A stretch of 64,000 bases of DNA from positions 18,753 through 82,752 of the forward strand of contig CADBJR010000006.1 in assembly GCA_902795065.1 (NCBI GenBank), read 5' to 3'. Shown piece by piece: positions 24,261 to 32,837 of this stretch (the first letter of the stretch is position 1; each line of letters opens with the position of its first letter). The notes under the pieces were generated by a model. It searched no databases, was not told the origin of the DNA, and saw only the letters and a list, made by a program, of their open reading frames with translations. The position numbers and the translations under genes are program-made. Origin of the DNA: an uncultured Coriobacteriaceae bacterium (lineage in GTDB: Bacteria; Actinomycetota; Coriobacteriia; Coriobacteriales; Atopobiaceae).

Positions 24261-26369
24261 TCAGAAGGTCAGCCCGAGCCCGCGCTCGTAGAGGATCTCG
24301 CCGGTGAAGTTCGCCGCTCCGTCCGATGCCGCCTCGATGACGGGGATATCCACGGGCAACGTGCCCGTGGGGCTGTAGCCGCCGAAGATCGCTTCCAGGG
24401 CTGCCGTGAAGTTGGCGTTGTAGGCGGGCGCATCCGATCCGTGGCTGCGGTCGGTGGGGTCGATGTCGGACCCTTCGCTCATGTACGCAATAACCTGCGC
24501 ATCGGCATCCGTGTAGCAGGCGACGTCGTAGGGAAGGTTGTCGCTCAGCTGGATGAACGCGGCTCCTGCGCTGTGCGCCTCATCCATCGCCCGCTCGATA
24601 GCCGTCCGCTGCGCGGAGCCTTCCGAGAGCACCGACGTGCTCCAGGTCGTGGTCTCGCAGATGACCGCAGATGCCTCTGCGATGGCGGAGGATAGCGCGT
24701 CGCTGTAGCGGATCTCGCCGGCGTCGAGGTCGTAGTAGCGGTCGATGGTCACGCGCGCGGACGCGTCGTCGGAACTGCGCTCTCCGCCCGTGATGAGATT
24801 CCTCACGAGGACGCCTCCGCCGAACAGCCCGTGCTCCTCGAGTTGGGAGAGCGCATGCTCCGCTGCGGACGACTCCTCGGGGGTGCGTACGAGCAGCACG
24901 TAGGAACCGGAACTGACCAGCGGCAGCGCGCCCTCGTTCTTCACGACCGTGATCGCCTCGCGGGCCATGCGCATCTCCGCTTCGTGGTGCTTGCCCGAGC
25001 CGATGATCGCTTGCGCGCTGGCGGTGCGCGCCTCCGCATCGCGCTCGCAGTCGTACAGTCCGAGGATGCCGTGGCTCTCCTTGAGCGTGAGGACGCGCCG
25101 CACGCTCTGGTCGATGCGCTCGAGGTCGATGGCGCCCTCCTCGACCTTCTGGCAGATGAGGTCAACGTACTCGTCGTAGAACGCGGCATCCCAGCTATCC
25201 GACAGCCCGTGCGGTTGGAGCAGGATGTCCACGCCTGCGTTGAGGACCTTCTCGGCGATGTTGGCGGCGTGTTGCGCGGTATCCGGGGAGCCCTCCACCA
25301 GGTTCGCTGAGGCGATGGCGTCCATGTTGAGGGCGTCCGTGATGACGGCGCCGTCGTAGCCCAGCTCCTCCCGCAGGATCTTGGTGATGATGGTGTGCGA
25401 CATGGTTGCGGGATAGCATCCCGTGCTCCCGTCCGGGAGGGCGACCTCCTCATCGATCTCCGGGCAGGTGATATGCGCAGTCATGATGAGGTCGGCGCCC
25501 GCCTTCACCGCTGCTGCGAAGGGGACGAGCTCGCAGGCGCGCAGCTCGTTGAGATTCTTCTCCACCGTCGCGGTTCCCAGATGGCTGTCGGTGCCCGTAT
25601 CCCCGTGGCCCGGGAAATGCTTGAAGCAGGGGATCGCCCCCGAGCTCGAAACACCTTTGGCCATCGCGCAAGCCAGCTCGGCGACCATCGCGGGGTCGTC
25701 TCCGAAGGAGCGCACGCCGATGACGGGGTTGGCGGGGTTGCTGTTGACGTCGGCGACCGGCGCGAAGTCCACGTTGATGCCCAAGACCGACAGCTCCCTG
25801 CCCAGGATCGCCCCCGTCTCGCAGGCGTTCTCCTGCGCGGAGGCCCCCGTCGCTCCGACGGCCATGGCTCCGGTCATGCGAGTTCCCATGTCGAGGCGCA
25901 GCACGACGCCTCCCTCGCCATCGGCGCAGACGAGATAGGGGATGTGCGTGCTTGCCTCAGCGTTGAGGTTGTTGTCCTGCAGCGCATCGGCGAGGCGGAG
26001 GGTCTGCCCCGTCCCCTCGATGTTCGACCCGAAGAGGATCACGCCGCCGAACTGATGCCGGCGCAGCGCCTCGGCGAGCTCGGGATGGTCGTCGAGGTTC
26101 GTGGCGCCCCTCGCTATCGCCGGGATGATGAGCTGGGAGATCTTCTCATCCAAGCTCATGCCGGCAAGGATGGGCTCGACCTCGGAGGGTATGAGCGTGT
26201 CGTTGATGATGACATCGGAAACGCCGTGCCGGTATCCGGATGGGGCGGGGTCCTGCGCGCCGTCTCCCTCCGATGCGGAGCCGCCGCATCCCGCGAGCGT
26301 CGCCAGCATCCCCGCGCCGAGCGCAAGGGCCTGCCGCCGTGTCGGCATACGGTGCTTATCGGGCTCCAT
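24261..26369 (-). CDS. GH3-family (NagZ-like) glycosidase lipoprotein
   Basis: A 702-residue exported enzyme. TRRQALALGAGMLATLAGC near the N terminus is a twin-arginine-like signal ending in a lipobox. The catalytic domain has the NagZ hallmark KHFPGHGDTGTDSH (with the His/Asp pair) and VITDALNMDAI containing the nucleophile Asp. This points to beta-N-acetylhexosaminidase activity on peptidoglycan or glycans. A C-terminal GH3_C-like domain follows, ending FTGEILYERGLGLTF. NagZ itself is cytosolic and about 340 residues, so this is a large surface-anchored relative. The third ATG of a cluster (26369) was chosen because GGGAG lies 6 bases upstream. Confidence 0.85.
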   Translation of the reverse strand: MEPDKHRMPTRRQALALGAGMLATLAGCGGSASEGDGAQDPAPSGYRHGVSDVIINDTLIPSEVEPILAGMSLDEKISQLIIPAIARGATNLDDHPELAEALRRHQFGGVILFGSNIEGTGQTLRLADALQDNNLNAEASTHIPYLVCADGEGGVVLRLDMGTRMTGAMAVGATGASAQENACETGAILGRELSVLGINVDFAPVADVNSNPANPVIGVRSFGDDPAMVAELACAMAKGVSSSGAIPCFKHFPGHGDTGTDSHLGTATVEKNLNELRACELVPFAAAVKAGADLIMTAHITCPEIDEEVALPDGSTGCYPATMSHTIITKILREELGYDGAVITDALNMDAIASANLVEGSPDTAQHAANIAEKVLNAGVDILLQPHGLSDSWDAAFYDEYVDLICQKVEEGAIDLERIDQSVRRVLTLKESHGILGLYDCERDAEARTASAQAIIGSGKHHEAEMRMAREAITVVKNEGALPLVSSGSYVLLVRTPEESSAAEHALSQLEEHGLFGGGVLVRNLITGGERSSDDASARVTIDRYYDLDAGEIRYSDALSSAIAEASAVICETTTWSTSVLSEGSAQRTAIERAMDEAHSAGAAFIQLSDNLPYDVACYTDADAQVIAYMSEGSDIDPTDRSHGSDAPAYNANFTAALEAIFGGYSPTGTLPVDIPVIEAASDGAANFTGEILYERGLGLTF

Positions 26370-26474
26370 CATCATCTCCCGTGCGGTCGGTGGAATCGTC
26401 ACGCTGCATATGAAGCGTACTCCTCGTGAGGGAGCGGGATGCGCTCGTGGATGATTCTCCGGATGCCGTGAGAC

Positions 26475-27158
26475 TTAGAGCTGCGGGTCTGCGCTCTCCG
26501 TGCCGGTAGTGGGCTGCTCGGGCTCGGCGGATTCGGTGGGTTCGGTGGGTTCTGCTGGCTGGACGGGTTCCTGTGGTGTTTCCGCGGGCTCGCCGCCCTC
26601 GGGTGCAGGTTCGACCTGCGCATCGCCTTCGGGCTCGGCGGGCTGCTCCGCGTCGGGCGCAGTCTCGTCCGCGGGAAGCTCGGTTCCATCGGTGGGGGCA
26701 ACGTCCTCCTCGGGCTCGGTGTACGTGCCCGAGACGTACTCGATGATCGGCGCCTGCACGCCGATTCCCCTGCCTGCGGTGAAGATGTCGACGCCCGCCG
26801 CATACACCCACACGGCCGCGAAGCCTGCGACCATGGCGATCGCCAGCGCGATTAGCGCATGCTTGTGCGAGCGGCACGCGGGCTGCGGGGCAGAGCCGAG
26901 CTGTACCGCGCCCTGGATCGCGCGGTCGTCTGCGGCATCGTAACCGCGGATCCCCTCGACCGAGCGGTTGATCATGCTGGTGAACACCGCACCCGCGATG
27001 GTTGCGGCGACCGAGCCTACGGCTGCGCCTATGACCGAGCCCAGGATGCCGGTCTGCTTGGCGAGGGCGAACGATGTGGCGGACGCTGCGGCGCCCGCGA
27101 TGATCTGCGTTATGGTGAGGTCTCCGAAGATGGAGCCCTGCCTGATGTCCTTCTCCAT
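26475..27158 (-). CDS. Membrane protein with Pro/Glu/Thr-rich tail, unknown function
   Basis: A 227-residue protein. Residues about 13-62 hold small-residue-rich hydrophobic helices (IIAGAAASATSFALA, then IGAAVGSVAATIAGAVF), and about 103-125 a further transmembrane segment (ALIALAIAMVAGFAAVWVYA). The last 85 residues are low-complexity Pro, Glu, Thr and Ala, likely extracellular or wall-spanning. I recognise no family. It stands upstream of the GH3 lipoprotein on the same strand with a 105-base gap, so co-transcription is possible. Confidence 0.65.
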   Translation of the reverse strand: MEKDIRQGSIFGDLTITQIIAGAAASATSFALAKQTGILGSVIGAAVGSVAATIAGAVFTSMINRSVEGIRGYDAADDRAIQGAVQLGSAPQPACRSHKHALIALAIAMVAGFAAVWVYAAGVDIFTAGRGIGVQAPIIEYVSGTYTEPEEDVAPTDGTELPADETAPDAEQPAEPEGDAQVEPAPEGGEPAETPQEPVQPAEPTEPTESAEPEQPTTGTESADPQL

Positions 27159-27270
27159 GCCTACCTCCTTGCACAGGGCATGTTTTCATTAGCCACCCAT
27201 CCTGACACAACGGGCGGGAAAGGGAAGGTTTTCACAGCAACGCCATCTATTATTGACGCCGCATCCACAA

Positions 27271-27299
27271 TGACGATTCTCCTCGTAGGACTTTTGTCA
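27271..27299 (+). repeat. REP unit L1
   Basis: Begins TGACGATTCTCCTCGTAGGA and ends CTTTTGTCA. TCCT-CGT-AGGA is the palindromic core, and TGAC/GTCA are the inverted ends. It differs from the other three at one base (G for A at position 5). Confidence 0.85.
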
Positions 27300-27308
27300 G
27301 CTTTTTGG

Positions 27309-27337
27309 TGACAATTCTCCTCGTAGGACTTTTGTCA
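27309..27337 (+). repeat. REP unit L2
   Basis: Begins TGACAATTCTCCTCGTAGGA. Its last three bases TCA are, on the minus strand, the TGA stop codon of the RAYT gene. Confidence 0.88.
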
Positions 27338-28093
27338 ACCGTTCAGGTTCTTCGAGATCCTCGCGATGATTCCCCTGCTTATGCTGGTCAGCCGCTCGAT
27401 CTGCCTGATTGACAGCCCTCGACGAAGCAGCCTCTCGATACCTGCATCGCGCTCGTTCCGAGGAAGGGATTTGAGGTTCTCGATGTCCGCGCCCAGCTCT
27501 TCGTGTGCTATGAAGAGCGCCCTGGCCATGGAATCACCGATCCGCCCAGAATCGAAGGAGGGGAGGACGTCATCTCCGAGGTACTGGTTGAACCTGTCGA
27601 ATTCTTCAAGTGACCCGTACATCTCCAGCACCATCCCAGTCTCGGCAAGCCCTTGAGCTCCGAGATACTCTCGGTAACTGCTCCACGGGTACATCTGATA
27701 GTCGATCTTTCCCAGCTCGACTGGATTCTGATGGATGTATCGGACGACGGCGAGAAGTTGGGAGTCCGATTCGATGGGGACGCTCTTGAAACGATCTTGG
27801 AATAGATGCCCCACCCGATTGTGCCGCTCGTTGAAATGCTTCGCATATGCCGAGAGAACCTTCTGCATGAACGACGATAGATCGTCCTTCGCAGCGCGGG
27901 CAAGCAGGTGGAAATGGTTGTCCATGAGGCACCATGCGAGGATCTCAACCTTGGCGGGGCCCTTTGCCTCGGCAATCCGCTCGATCAGATACGAGCGGTC
28001 GTCATCGTCCTCGAAGATGATCTGCCGCCCAACGCCTCGGCACATGACATGGTAGATTTCCGAGCTGCTTTCGATTCTCGCGTTGTACGACAT
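27335..28093 (-). CDS. REP-associated tyrosine transposase (RAYT, Y1 family)
   Basis: A 252-residue HUH single-strand transposase. The HUH motif is DNHFHLL with H60 and H62, and Y83 in KVLSAYAKHFNERH is the likely catalytic tyrosine. YIHQNPVELG is a conserved Y1_Tnp/RAYT block. The C-terminal about 60 residues include a helix-turn-helix-like segment (RRGLSIRQIERLTSISRG), often seen in RAYTs. Start is ATG 28093. A 12-bp inverted repeat lies just upstream. It is intact, so it may still act on the flanking REP units. Confidence 0.9.
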   Translation of the reverse strand: MSYNARIESSSEIYHVMCRGVGRQIIFEDDDDRSYLIERIAEAKGPAKVEILAWCLMDNHFHLLARAAKDDLSSFMQKVLSAYAKHFNERHNRVGHLFQDRFKSVPIESDSQLLAVVRYIHQNPVELGKIDYQMYPWSSYREYLGAQGLAETGMVLEMYGSLEEFDRFNQYLGDDVLPSFDSGRIGDSMARALFIAHEELGADIENLKSLPRNERDAGIERLLRRGLSIRQIERLTSISRGIIARISKNLNG

Positions 28094-28119
28094 AGGGGCT
28101 CCAAAACGCGGATGATGAA

Positions 28120-28157
28120 GACGCCCATCGTATCAGTTATTTGAAACGATGGGCGTC
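28120..28157. repeat. 12-bp inverted repeat upstream of the RAYT gene
   Basis: GACGCCCATCGT and ACGATGGGCGTC pair perfectly across a 14-base A/T-rich loop. It lies between the RAYT start and REP unit R1. It may be a regulatory site for the transposase or a structured element it recognises. Confidence 0.7.
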
Positions 28158-28166
28158 AAAGAAAGC

Positions 28167-28195
28167 TGACAAAAGTCCTACGAGGAGAATTGTCA
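28167..28195 (-). repeat. REP unit R1
   Basis: Inverted copy of L2: begins TGACAAAAGTCCTACGAGGA on the plus strand and ends GAATTGTCA. Confidence 0.88.
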
Positions 28196-28204
28196 TCAAA
28201 AAGC

Positions 28205-28233
28205 TGACAAAAGTCCTACGAGGAGAATTGTCA
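28205..28233 (-). repeat. REP unit R2
   Basis: Same sequence and orientation as R1. Its last three bases TCA (28231-28233) are the TGA stop codon of the M18 aminopeptidase gene on the minus strand. Confidence 0.88.
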
Positions 28234-29622
28234 CCTCTGGTTGAGGAAGGCCTTGTAGGCCCGGTAGGCTTCGAAGACATCCGCCTTGCTCGTGACCTCC
28301 CACGGCGCATGCATCGAGAGCACGGGGATGCCGCAGTCGATGACGCTCATGCCGTAGTTTGCGAGCATGTAGGCGATGGTCCCGCCGCCGCCCGCATCGA
28401 CCTTTCCCAGCTCGGAGGTCTGCCAGTGCACGCCCGCCTCGTCCATCACGCGGCGCAGCGCAGCCACATACTCGGCGTCTGCATCGTTGGAGCCGCCCTT
28501 GCCGCGCGCACCGGTGAACTTGATGAACGACACGCCATGGCCGAGATATGCCGCGTTCTTGGGGTCGTACACCGAGGGGAATGCCGGGTCGTAGCCCACG
28601 GAGACATCGTTTGACAGCACGCAGGAGCGCTCGAGGCAGCGGCGCAGCGGAAGCGAACCGCCCTCTCCCGCGAGCTCGAGGATCTCGGCCATGGCATCCT
28701 CGAACCAGCGGCTGTGCATGCCGGTGGCACCCACTGAGCCGATCTCCTCCTTGTCGACGAGGAGGCACACGGCGGCGCGCTTAGGCATCTCGGTATCGAG
28801 CTGCGCGGTAAGGCTGGTGTAGGCGCAGGAACGGTCATCCTGCCCGTAGCCCAGGATCATCGAGCGGTCGAAGCCCACCTCGCGCGCCTTGCCGGCGGGA
28901 ACAACCTCGAGCTCTGCAGATAGCAGGTCTTCCTCCTCGATCCCAAGATCCTCCTTGAGGTGGCTGATGACGTTGGTCTTGACCGGGTCTTTGCACTCGT
29001 CACCATCCTTGATCGTGAGCGGGCGCGAGCCAACCAGGATATCGAGCATCTCGCCTTCGATGACCTCCGACGCCTTCTTGGCCATCTGCTCGCCTCCGAG
29101 ATGGGGGAGCAGATCGGTGATGTAGAAGACCGGATCGTCCTCCGCCTCACCCATCTTCACGGTGATGACGCTGCCGTCCTTCAGGGCGATGACTCCGTGG
29201 ATGGCGAGCGGCATCGTGACCCACTGGTACTTCTTGATGCCGCCGTAGTAGTGGGTATCCATGTAGGCGAGGCCGTTCTTCTCCTCGAGCGGATTCTGCT
29301 TGATGTCGAGGCGCGGGCAGTCGATATGGGCGCCCAAGATGTTGAGGCCCTTCTCGAGCGGCTCGGTGCCCAGCTGGATGAGCATGAGGGTCTTGCCCCT
29401 GTTGGACGCGTAGATCTTGTCACCGGGCTTGAGCGCGGCTCCAGACGCGATGGCGCTCTCAAGAGAGATATAGCCCTCCTTCTCGGCAAGCTCGATTGCT
29501 GCTGCTGCGCATTCGCGCTCGGTCTTATTCTCGGAGATGAAGGCGCGATACTTCGTGCAAAACGCCTCAAGCTCGGCTGTTTGCTCCTCGGTGTACTCGC
29601 TCCACGCGCAGGGGTGTTCCAT
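28231..29622 (-). CDS. M18-family aminopeptidase
   Basis: A 463-residue cytosolic metallo-aminopeptidase (aspartyl aminopeptidase/ApeA-like family). GAHIDCPRL supplies the first metal His and Asp, CLLVDKEEIGSVGATG the catalytic and metal glutamates, VLSNDVSVGYDP another Asp, and ISMHAPWEV-like VLSMHAPWEVT the final His. The length and C-terminal half match the family's two-metal (co-catalytic) layout. Start ATG 29622 follows GGAGC. The stop codon belongs to a REP unit, so the original C terminus may have been a few residues different. Confidence 0.91.
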   Translation of the reverse strand: MEHPCAWSEYTEEQTAELEAFCTKYRAFISENKTERECAAAAIELAEKEGYISLESAIASGAALKPGDKIYASNRGKTLMLIQLGTEPLEKGLNILGAHIDCPRLDIKQNPLEEKNGLAYMDTHYYGGIKKYQWVTMPLAIHGVIALKDGSVITVKMGEAEDDPVFYITDLLPHLGGEQMAKKASEVIEGEMLDILVGSRPLTIKDGDECKDPVKTNVISHLKEDLGIEEEDLLSAELEVVPAGKAREVGFDRSMILGYGQDDRSCAYTSLTAQLDTEMPKRAAVCLLVDKEEIGSVGATGMHSRWFEDAMAEILELAGEGGSLPLRRCLERSCVLSNDVSVGYDPAFPSVYDPKNAAYLGHGVSFIKFTGARGKGGSNDADAEYVAALRRVMDEAGVHWQTSELGKVDAGGGGTIAYMLANYGMSVIDCGIPVLSMHAPWEVTSKADVFEAYRAYKAFLNQR

Positions 29623-29744
29623 GATAGCTCCTTAACCGATTGTTTCATCCACCCATACGATTATGACACCAGCACCGCATGGCACGCGCTAAAATACAAA
29701 CAGAGCACGACGCCTGTCTGCCATCCGACCATTGGAGGTTACCC

Positions 29745-30617
29745 ATGCTTGTCAATGCTGCACAGATGCTTCAGTCCGCCGAGAAGGGCCACTACGCCGT
29801 GGCGGCCTTCAACACCAACAACCTTGAGTGGACCCGTTCCATCCTCACCGCAGCCGAGGAGCTCCAGAGCCCCGTCATCGTCCAGTGCACCGCCGGCGCC
29901 GCCAAGTGGCAGCAGGGCTTCAAGACCGTTGCCGACGTCGTGCGCGACCTCTGCGACTACATGAAGATCACCGTGCCCGTTGCCATGCACCTCGACCACG
30001 GCTCCTACGAGGACTGCTTCAAGGCCATCGAGGCCGGCTTCACCTCCATCATGTACGACGGCTCCCATGAGGAGACCTTCGAGCTCAACCTTGCCCGCAC
30101 CGCCGAGATCGTGAAGCTCTGCCACGGCAAGGGCCTCTCCGTCGAGGCCGAGGTCGGCGGCATCGGCGGTGTCGAGGACGGCGTCGCCTCCAAGGGCGAG
30201 CTGGCCGATCCCGCGCAGTGCAAGGCCATCGCCGATCTGGGCGTCGACTTCCTCGCCTGCGGCATCGGCAACATCCACGGCCTCTATCCCGCCGATTGGG
30301 AGGGCCTCTCCTTCGATCAGCTCGCCAAGATCAAGGCCGAGGTCGGCGACCTGCCGCTCGTCCTCCATGGCGGCACCGGCATCCCGACCGACCAGATCAA
30401 GAAGGCCATCTCCATGGGCATCTCCAAGATCAACGTCAACACCGACCTCCAGGTCGCCTTCTCCCGTGCCGAGCGCGCCTACGTCGAGAGCGGCAAGGAC
30501 CTCGAGGGCAAGAACTACGACCCGCGCAAGTTCCTCAAGCCCGGCTTCGACGCCGTCGTCGCCCGCGCCAAGGAGCTCATCATCGACTTCGGTTCCGACG
30601 GCAAGGGCTGGGCATAA
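29745..30617 (+). CDS. fba: Class II fructose-bisphosphate aldolase
   Basis: A 290-residue zinc-dependent glycolytic aldolase. HLDHGSYED contains the catalytic Asp and first zinc His; GIGNIHGLYP and VLHGGTGIP supply the others. GISKINVNTDLQ is the phosphate-binding loop. It is a monocistronic gene ending in a strong terminator. Codon bias is strongly toward C- and G-ending optimal codons, as expected for a highly expressed enzyme. ATG 29745 follows TTGGAGG. It differs from the GatY-like aldolase at 8879 and is the probable main glycolytic enzyme. Confidence 0.92.
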   Translation: MLVNAAQMLQSAEKGHYAVAAFNTNNLEWTRSILTAAEELQSPVIVQCTAGAAKWQQGFKTVADVVRDLCDYMKITVPVAMHLDHGSYEDCFKAIEAGFTSIMYDGSHEETFELNLARTAEIVKLCHGKGLSVEAEVGGIGGVEDGVASKGELADPAQCKAIADLGVDFLACGIGNIHGLYPADWEGLSFDQLAKIKAEVGDLPLVLHGGTGIPTDQIKKAISMGISKINVNTDLQVAFSRAERAYVESGKDLEGKNYDPRKFLKPGFDAVVARAKELIIDFGSDGKGWA

Positions 30618-30654
30618 GCCCGCATCCTGTCAAAGGGACAGGTCATTCGACAGG

Positions 30655-30682
30655 AACGGCCCCGCGTCAGCGGGGCCGTTTT
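30655..30682 (+). terminator. Rho-independent terminator after fba
   Basis: AACGGCCCCGC and GCGGGGCCGTT pair around GTCA, followed by TT. The stem is also suited to end the convergent suf transcript. Confidence 0.88.
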
Positions 30683-30722
30683 CTCATTTCGGGGAGTATC
30701 CCCTTTTTTTTGGAATAGCCTG

Positions 30723-31151
30723 CTATGCGCAGGAATCGGCGCCGTCGGGGCCGATCAGGTCCGAGAGGGACTTGCTGTCGAGGAACGCCGAGGTGACCTT
30801 GCCGAGGTCGCGCCAGATATCGACGGTCGTGCAGTTCTCGATCTTGGGGCAGAGCTCGCCGCTCGTGCAGTCGAGGCACGAGACGGGCGCGAGGTTGCCC
30901 TCGACCGCGCGCAGGATCTCGCCGAGCGTGTAGTCGGACGAGGGGCGGACGAGCCGATAGCCGCCGTTCTTCCCGCGCTGGCTCTCGACGAATCCGGCGC
31001 GCACAAGCAGCGACATGATCTGCTCGAGGTACTTGCGCGAGATCCCCTGGCGCTCCGCGACGTCGCCGAGCGAGACCCAGCCCTCATGGCTGCCGAGGTC
31101 GGCCATCGTGCGCAGGGCGTAGCGCCCCTTGGTGGAGAACATCTCCGCCAT
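30723..31151 (-). CDS. Rrf2-family iron-sulfur regulator (IscR/SufR-like)
   Basis: A 142-residue winged-helix regulator. FSTKGRYALRTMADL and ISRKYLEQIMSLLVRAGFV form the Rrf2 DNA-binding region, and KNGGYRLVR the wing. Cys92, 95, 101 and 107 (C-x2-C-x5-C-x5-C) can hold an Fe-S cluster. It is the last gene of the suf operon, starting directly after the sufU stop, so it is co-expressed with the machinery it senses. The probable target is the suf promoter at 36159-36187. Confidence 0.88.
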   Translation of the reverse strand: MAEMFSTKGRYALRTMADLGSHEGWVSLGDVAERQGISRKYLEQIMSLLVRAGFVESQRGKNGGYRLVRPSSDYTLGEILRAVEGNLAPVSCLDCTSGELCPKIENCTTVDIWRDLGKVTSAFLDSKSLSDLIGPDGADSCA

Positions 31152-31152
31152 G

Positions 31153-31602
31153 CTACTCGCCGTCCTTGCCGCAGTGCTCCTCGAGCATCTCCTCGAGGGT
31201 GCGCCACGCGAGCTCCGCGCACTTCACGCGCGCGGGCATGTGCGAGATGTCGCGCAGGAGCTGCGCCTCGTCGAGCTTGGCGAGCTCCGCCTCGTCGGTG
31301 ATCTCGCCGCGGACCATGCCCATGAAGAGCTTGCAGAGCTCGATGGCCTCCTCGGGCGTCTTGTCGACGATGAGGTCGCTCATGATGTCGGCAGATGCCT
31401 GGCTGATGGCGCAGCCGTGGCCCGTGAACGCGGCCTCCTCGATGGTGCCGTCATCCGCCAACCGGACGGAGAACGTGAGCTCGTCGCCGCATGAGGGGTT
31501 GATGCCCTCATGGCTGCAGGTGACGTCGTCCATCTGGTACTTGTAGTCGGGGTTATGGACGTGGTCCATGAACTGGGCATTGTAGAGGTTCATCTCAGCC
31601 AT
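31153..31602 (-). CDS. sufU: SufU iron-sulfur assembly protein
   Basis: A 149-residue IscU/SufU-fold protein with three zinc- and sulfur-transfer cysteines in NPSCGDE, GHGCAISQAS and RVKCAEL, plus an Asp in the first motif. In Gram-positives SufU accepts persulfide sulfur from SufS and passes it to SufBCD. The start overlaps the end of sufS by 8 bases. Confidence 0.92.
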   Translation of the reverse strand: MAEMNLYNAQFMDHVHNPDYKYQMDDVTCSHEGINPSCGDELTFSVRLADDGTIEEAAFTGHGCAISQASADIMSDLIVDKTPEEAIELCKLFMGMVRGEITDEAELAKLDEAQLLRDISHMPARVKCAELAWRTLEEMLEEHCGKDGE

Positions 31603-32836
31603 TGAACACCTTCCAAACTGACTCGAGGCCGTTGACGAGCCGGTCGATGTCGGACAGGTCGTTGTAGAGCGCGATGCTCGCGCGGCACGTGGAGCTCTCG
31701 CTCAGACGCTTGAGGAGCGGCTCGGCGCAGTGATGGCCCGCACGGATGCAGACCTCGCTCATGTCGAGGATCGACGAGACGTCATGCGGATGGACGCCGC
31801 GCACGTTGAACGAGACGGCGCCGACATGGCGTGCTCCGTCGACGGGGCCCACGATGTCGATGAAGGGCAGCGATGCGAGCGCGTCGGTGAGCGCGATGGC
31901 GAGCAGGCGCTCGCGCTCTTCCACGGCTGCCATGCCGATGCCCTCGAGGTAGGAGACGGCGGCTCCGAGCGCCACGATGCCGGCGCCATCCTGGGTGCCC
32001 GCCTCGAACTTAGCGGGAATCGGTGCCCACACGGCGCCCTGCTCGGAGACGGAGTCGATCATCTCGCCGCCCGTGAGGAAGGGCGGCATGGCCTCGAGCA
32101 GCGCGCGCTTCCCCCAGAGCACGCCGATGCCCATGGGGGCGAGCATCTTGTGGCCCGAGAAGGCGAGGAAGTCGCAACCGAGCTCGGCGACATCCACGGG
32201 GATGTGCGGAACCGACTGGGCGCCGTCCACCACGCAGACCGCACCGACGGCATGGGCGCGCGCTGCGATTCCGGCGACGTCGTTCTCCACGCCGAGGACG
32301 TTGGAGACCTGCGTCACCGAGACAATCTTGGTGCGCGGGCCGATCTTGTCCAGCTCGGAGGCGGGGATGCGGTACTCGTCATCGAGGTAGAGGTAGGTGA
32401 GCGTGGCGCCGCGCTCCGCGCAGATCTGCTGCCAGGGGATGAGGTTGGAATGGTGCTCCATGATGGAGATGACCACCTCATCGCCCTCGTTGAGCAACAG
32501 CTTGCCCAGCGAGCGGGCGGCAAGGTTGAGCGACTCGCTCGTGTTGCGCGTGAAGATGACCTCGGCGGGATCGGAGGCGCCGATGAAGCGCGCGATATGG
32601 GCGCGGGCGGCATCGATGGCGGCCGTCGCCTCCACCGAAAGGCGGTAGAGGCCGCGCAGCGCGTTGGCGTTCATGGTCTCGTAGAAGCGCATCTCGGCAT
32701 CGAGCACGCTCTTCGGGCGCTGCGATGTCGCGGCGCTGTCGAGATAGGCTATCCCCGGATTGGCTGCAAGCAGCGGGAAACCCGCGCGATAGGGGTTCTC
32801 GCGGATGGCATCGAGCTCGGAGGGCGAGAGGGCCAT
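31595..32836 (-). CDS. sufS: Cysteine desulfurase SufS
   Basis: A 413-residue PLP enzyme that removes sulfur from cysteine. It has LDSAATSQRP at the N terminus, MEHHSNLIPWQ, DGAQSVPHI and FSGHKMLAP with the PLP-binding Lys, and the catalytic cysteine in RAGHHCAEPL. ATG 32836 was chosen just after sufD ends; a longer open frame upstream is inside sufD. It works with SufU in the cytosol. Confidence 0.94.
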   Translation of the reverse strand: MALSPSELDAIRENPYRAGFPLLAANPGIAYLDSAATSQRPKSVLDAEMRFYETMNANALRGLYRLSVEATAAIDAARAHIARFIGASDPAEVIFTRNTSESLNLAARSLGKLLLNEGDEVVISIMEHHSNLIPWQQICAERGATLTYLYLDDEYRIPASELDKIGPRTKIVSVTQVSNVLGVENDVAGIAARAHAVGAVCVVDGAQSVPHIPVDVAELGCDFLAFSGHKMLAPMGIGVLWGKRALLEAMPPFLTGGEMIDSVSEQGAVWAPIPAKFEAGTQDGAGIVALGAAVSYLEGIGMAAVEERERLLAIALTDALASLPFIDIVGPVDGARHVGAVSFNVRGVHPHDVSSILDMSEVCIRAGHHCAEPLLKRLSESSTCRASIALYNDLSDIDRLVNGLESVWKVFNG

Positions 32837-32837
32837 G

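Larger units (their letters stand above)
27271..28233. mobile_element. REP-RAYT unit (REPtron): transposase flanked by inverted REP pairs
   Basis: A RAYT transposase gene lies between two pairs of 29-base REP-like repeats. The left pair (27271-27299, 27309-27337) is in one orientation and the right pair (28167-28195, 28205-28233) is inverted. The 9-base spacers are also inverse copies: GCTTTTTGG on the left, TCAAAAAGC on the right, with one mismatch. This is the classic arrangement of a REP-associated tyrosine transposase with its own substrate repeats. The outer edge on the right coincides with the stop codon of the M18 aminopeptidase gene. Confidence 0.85.
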
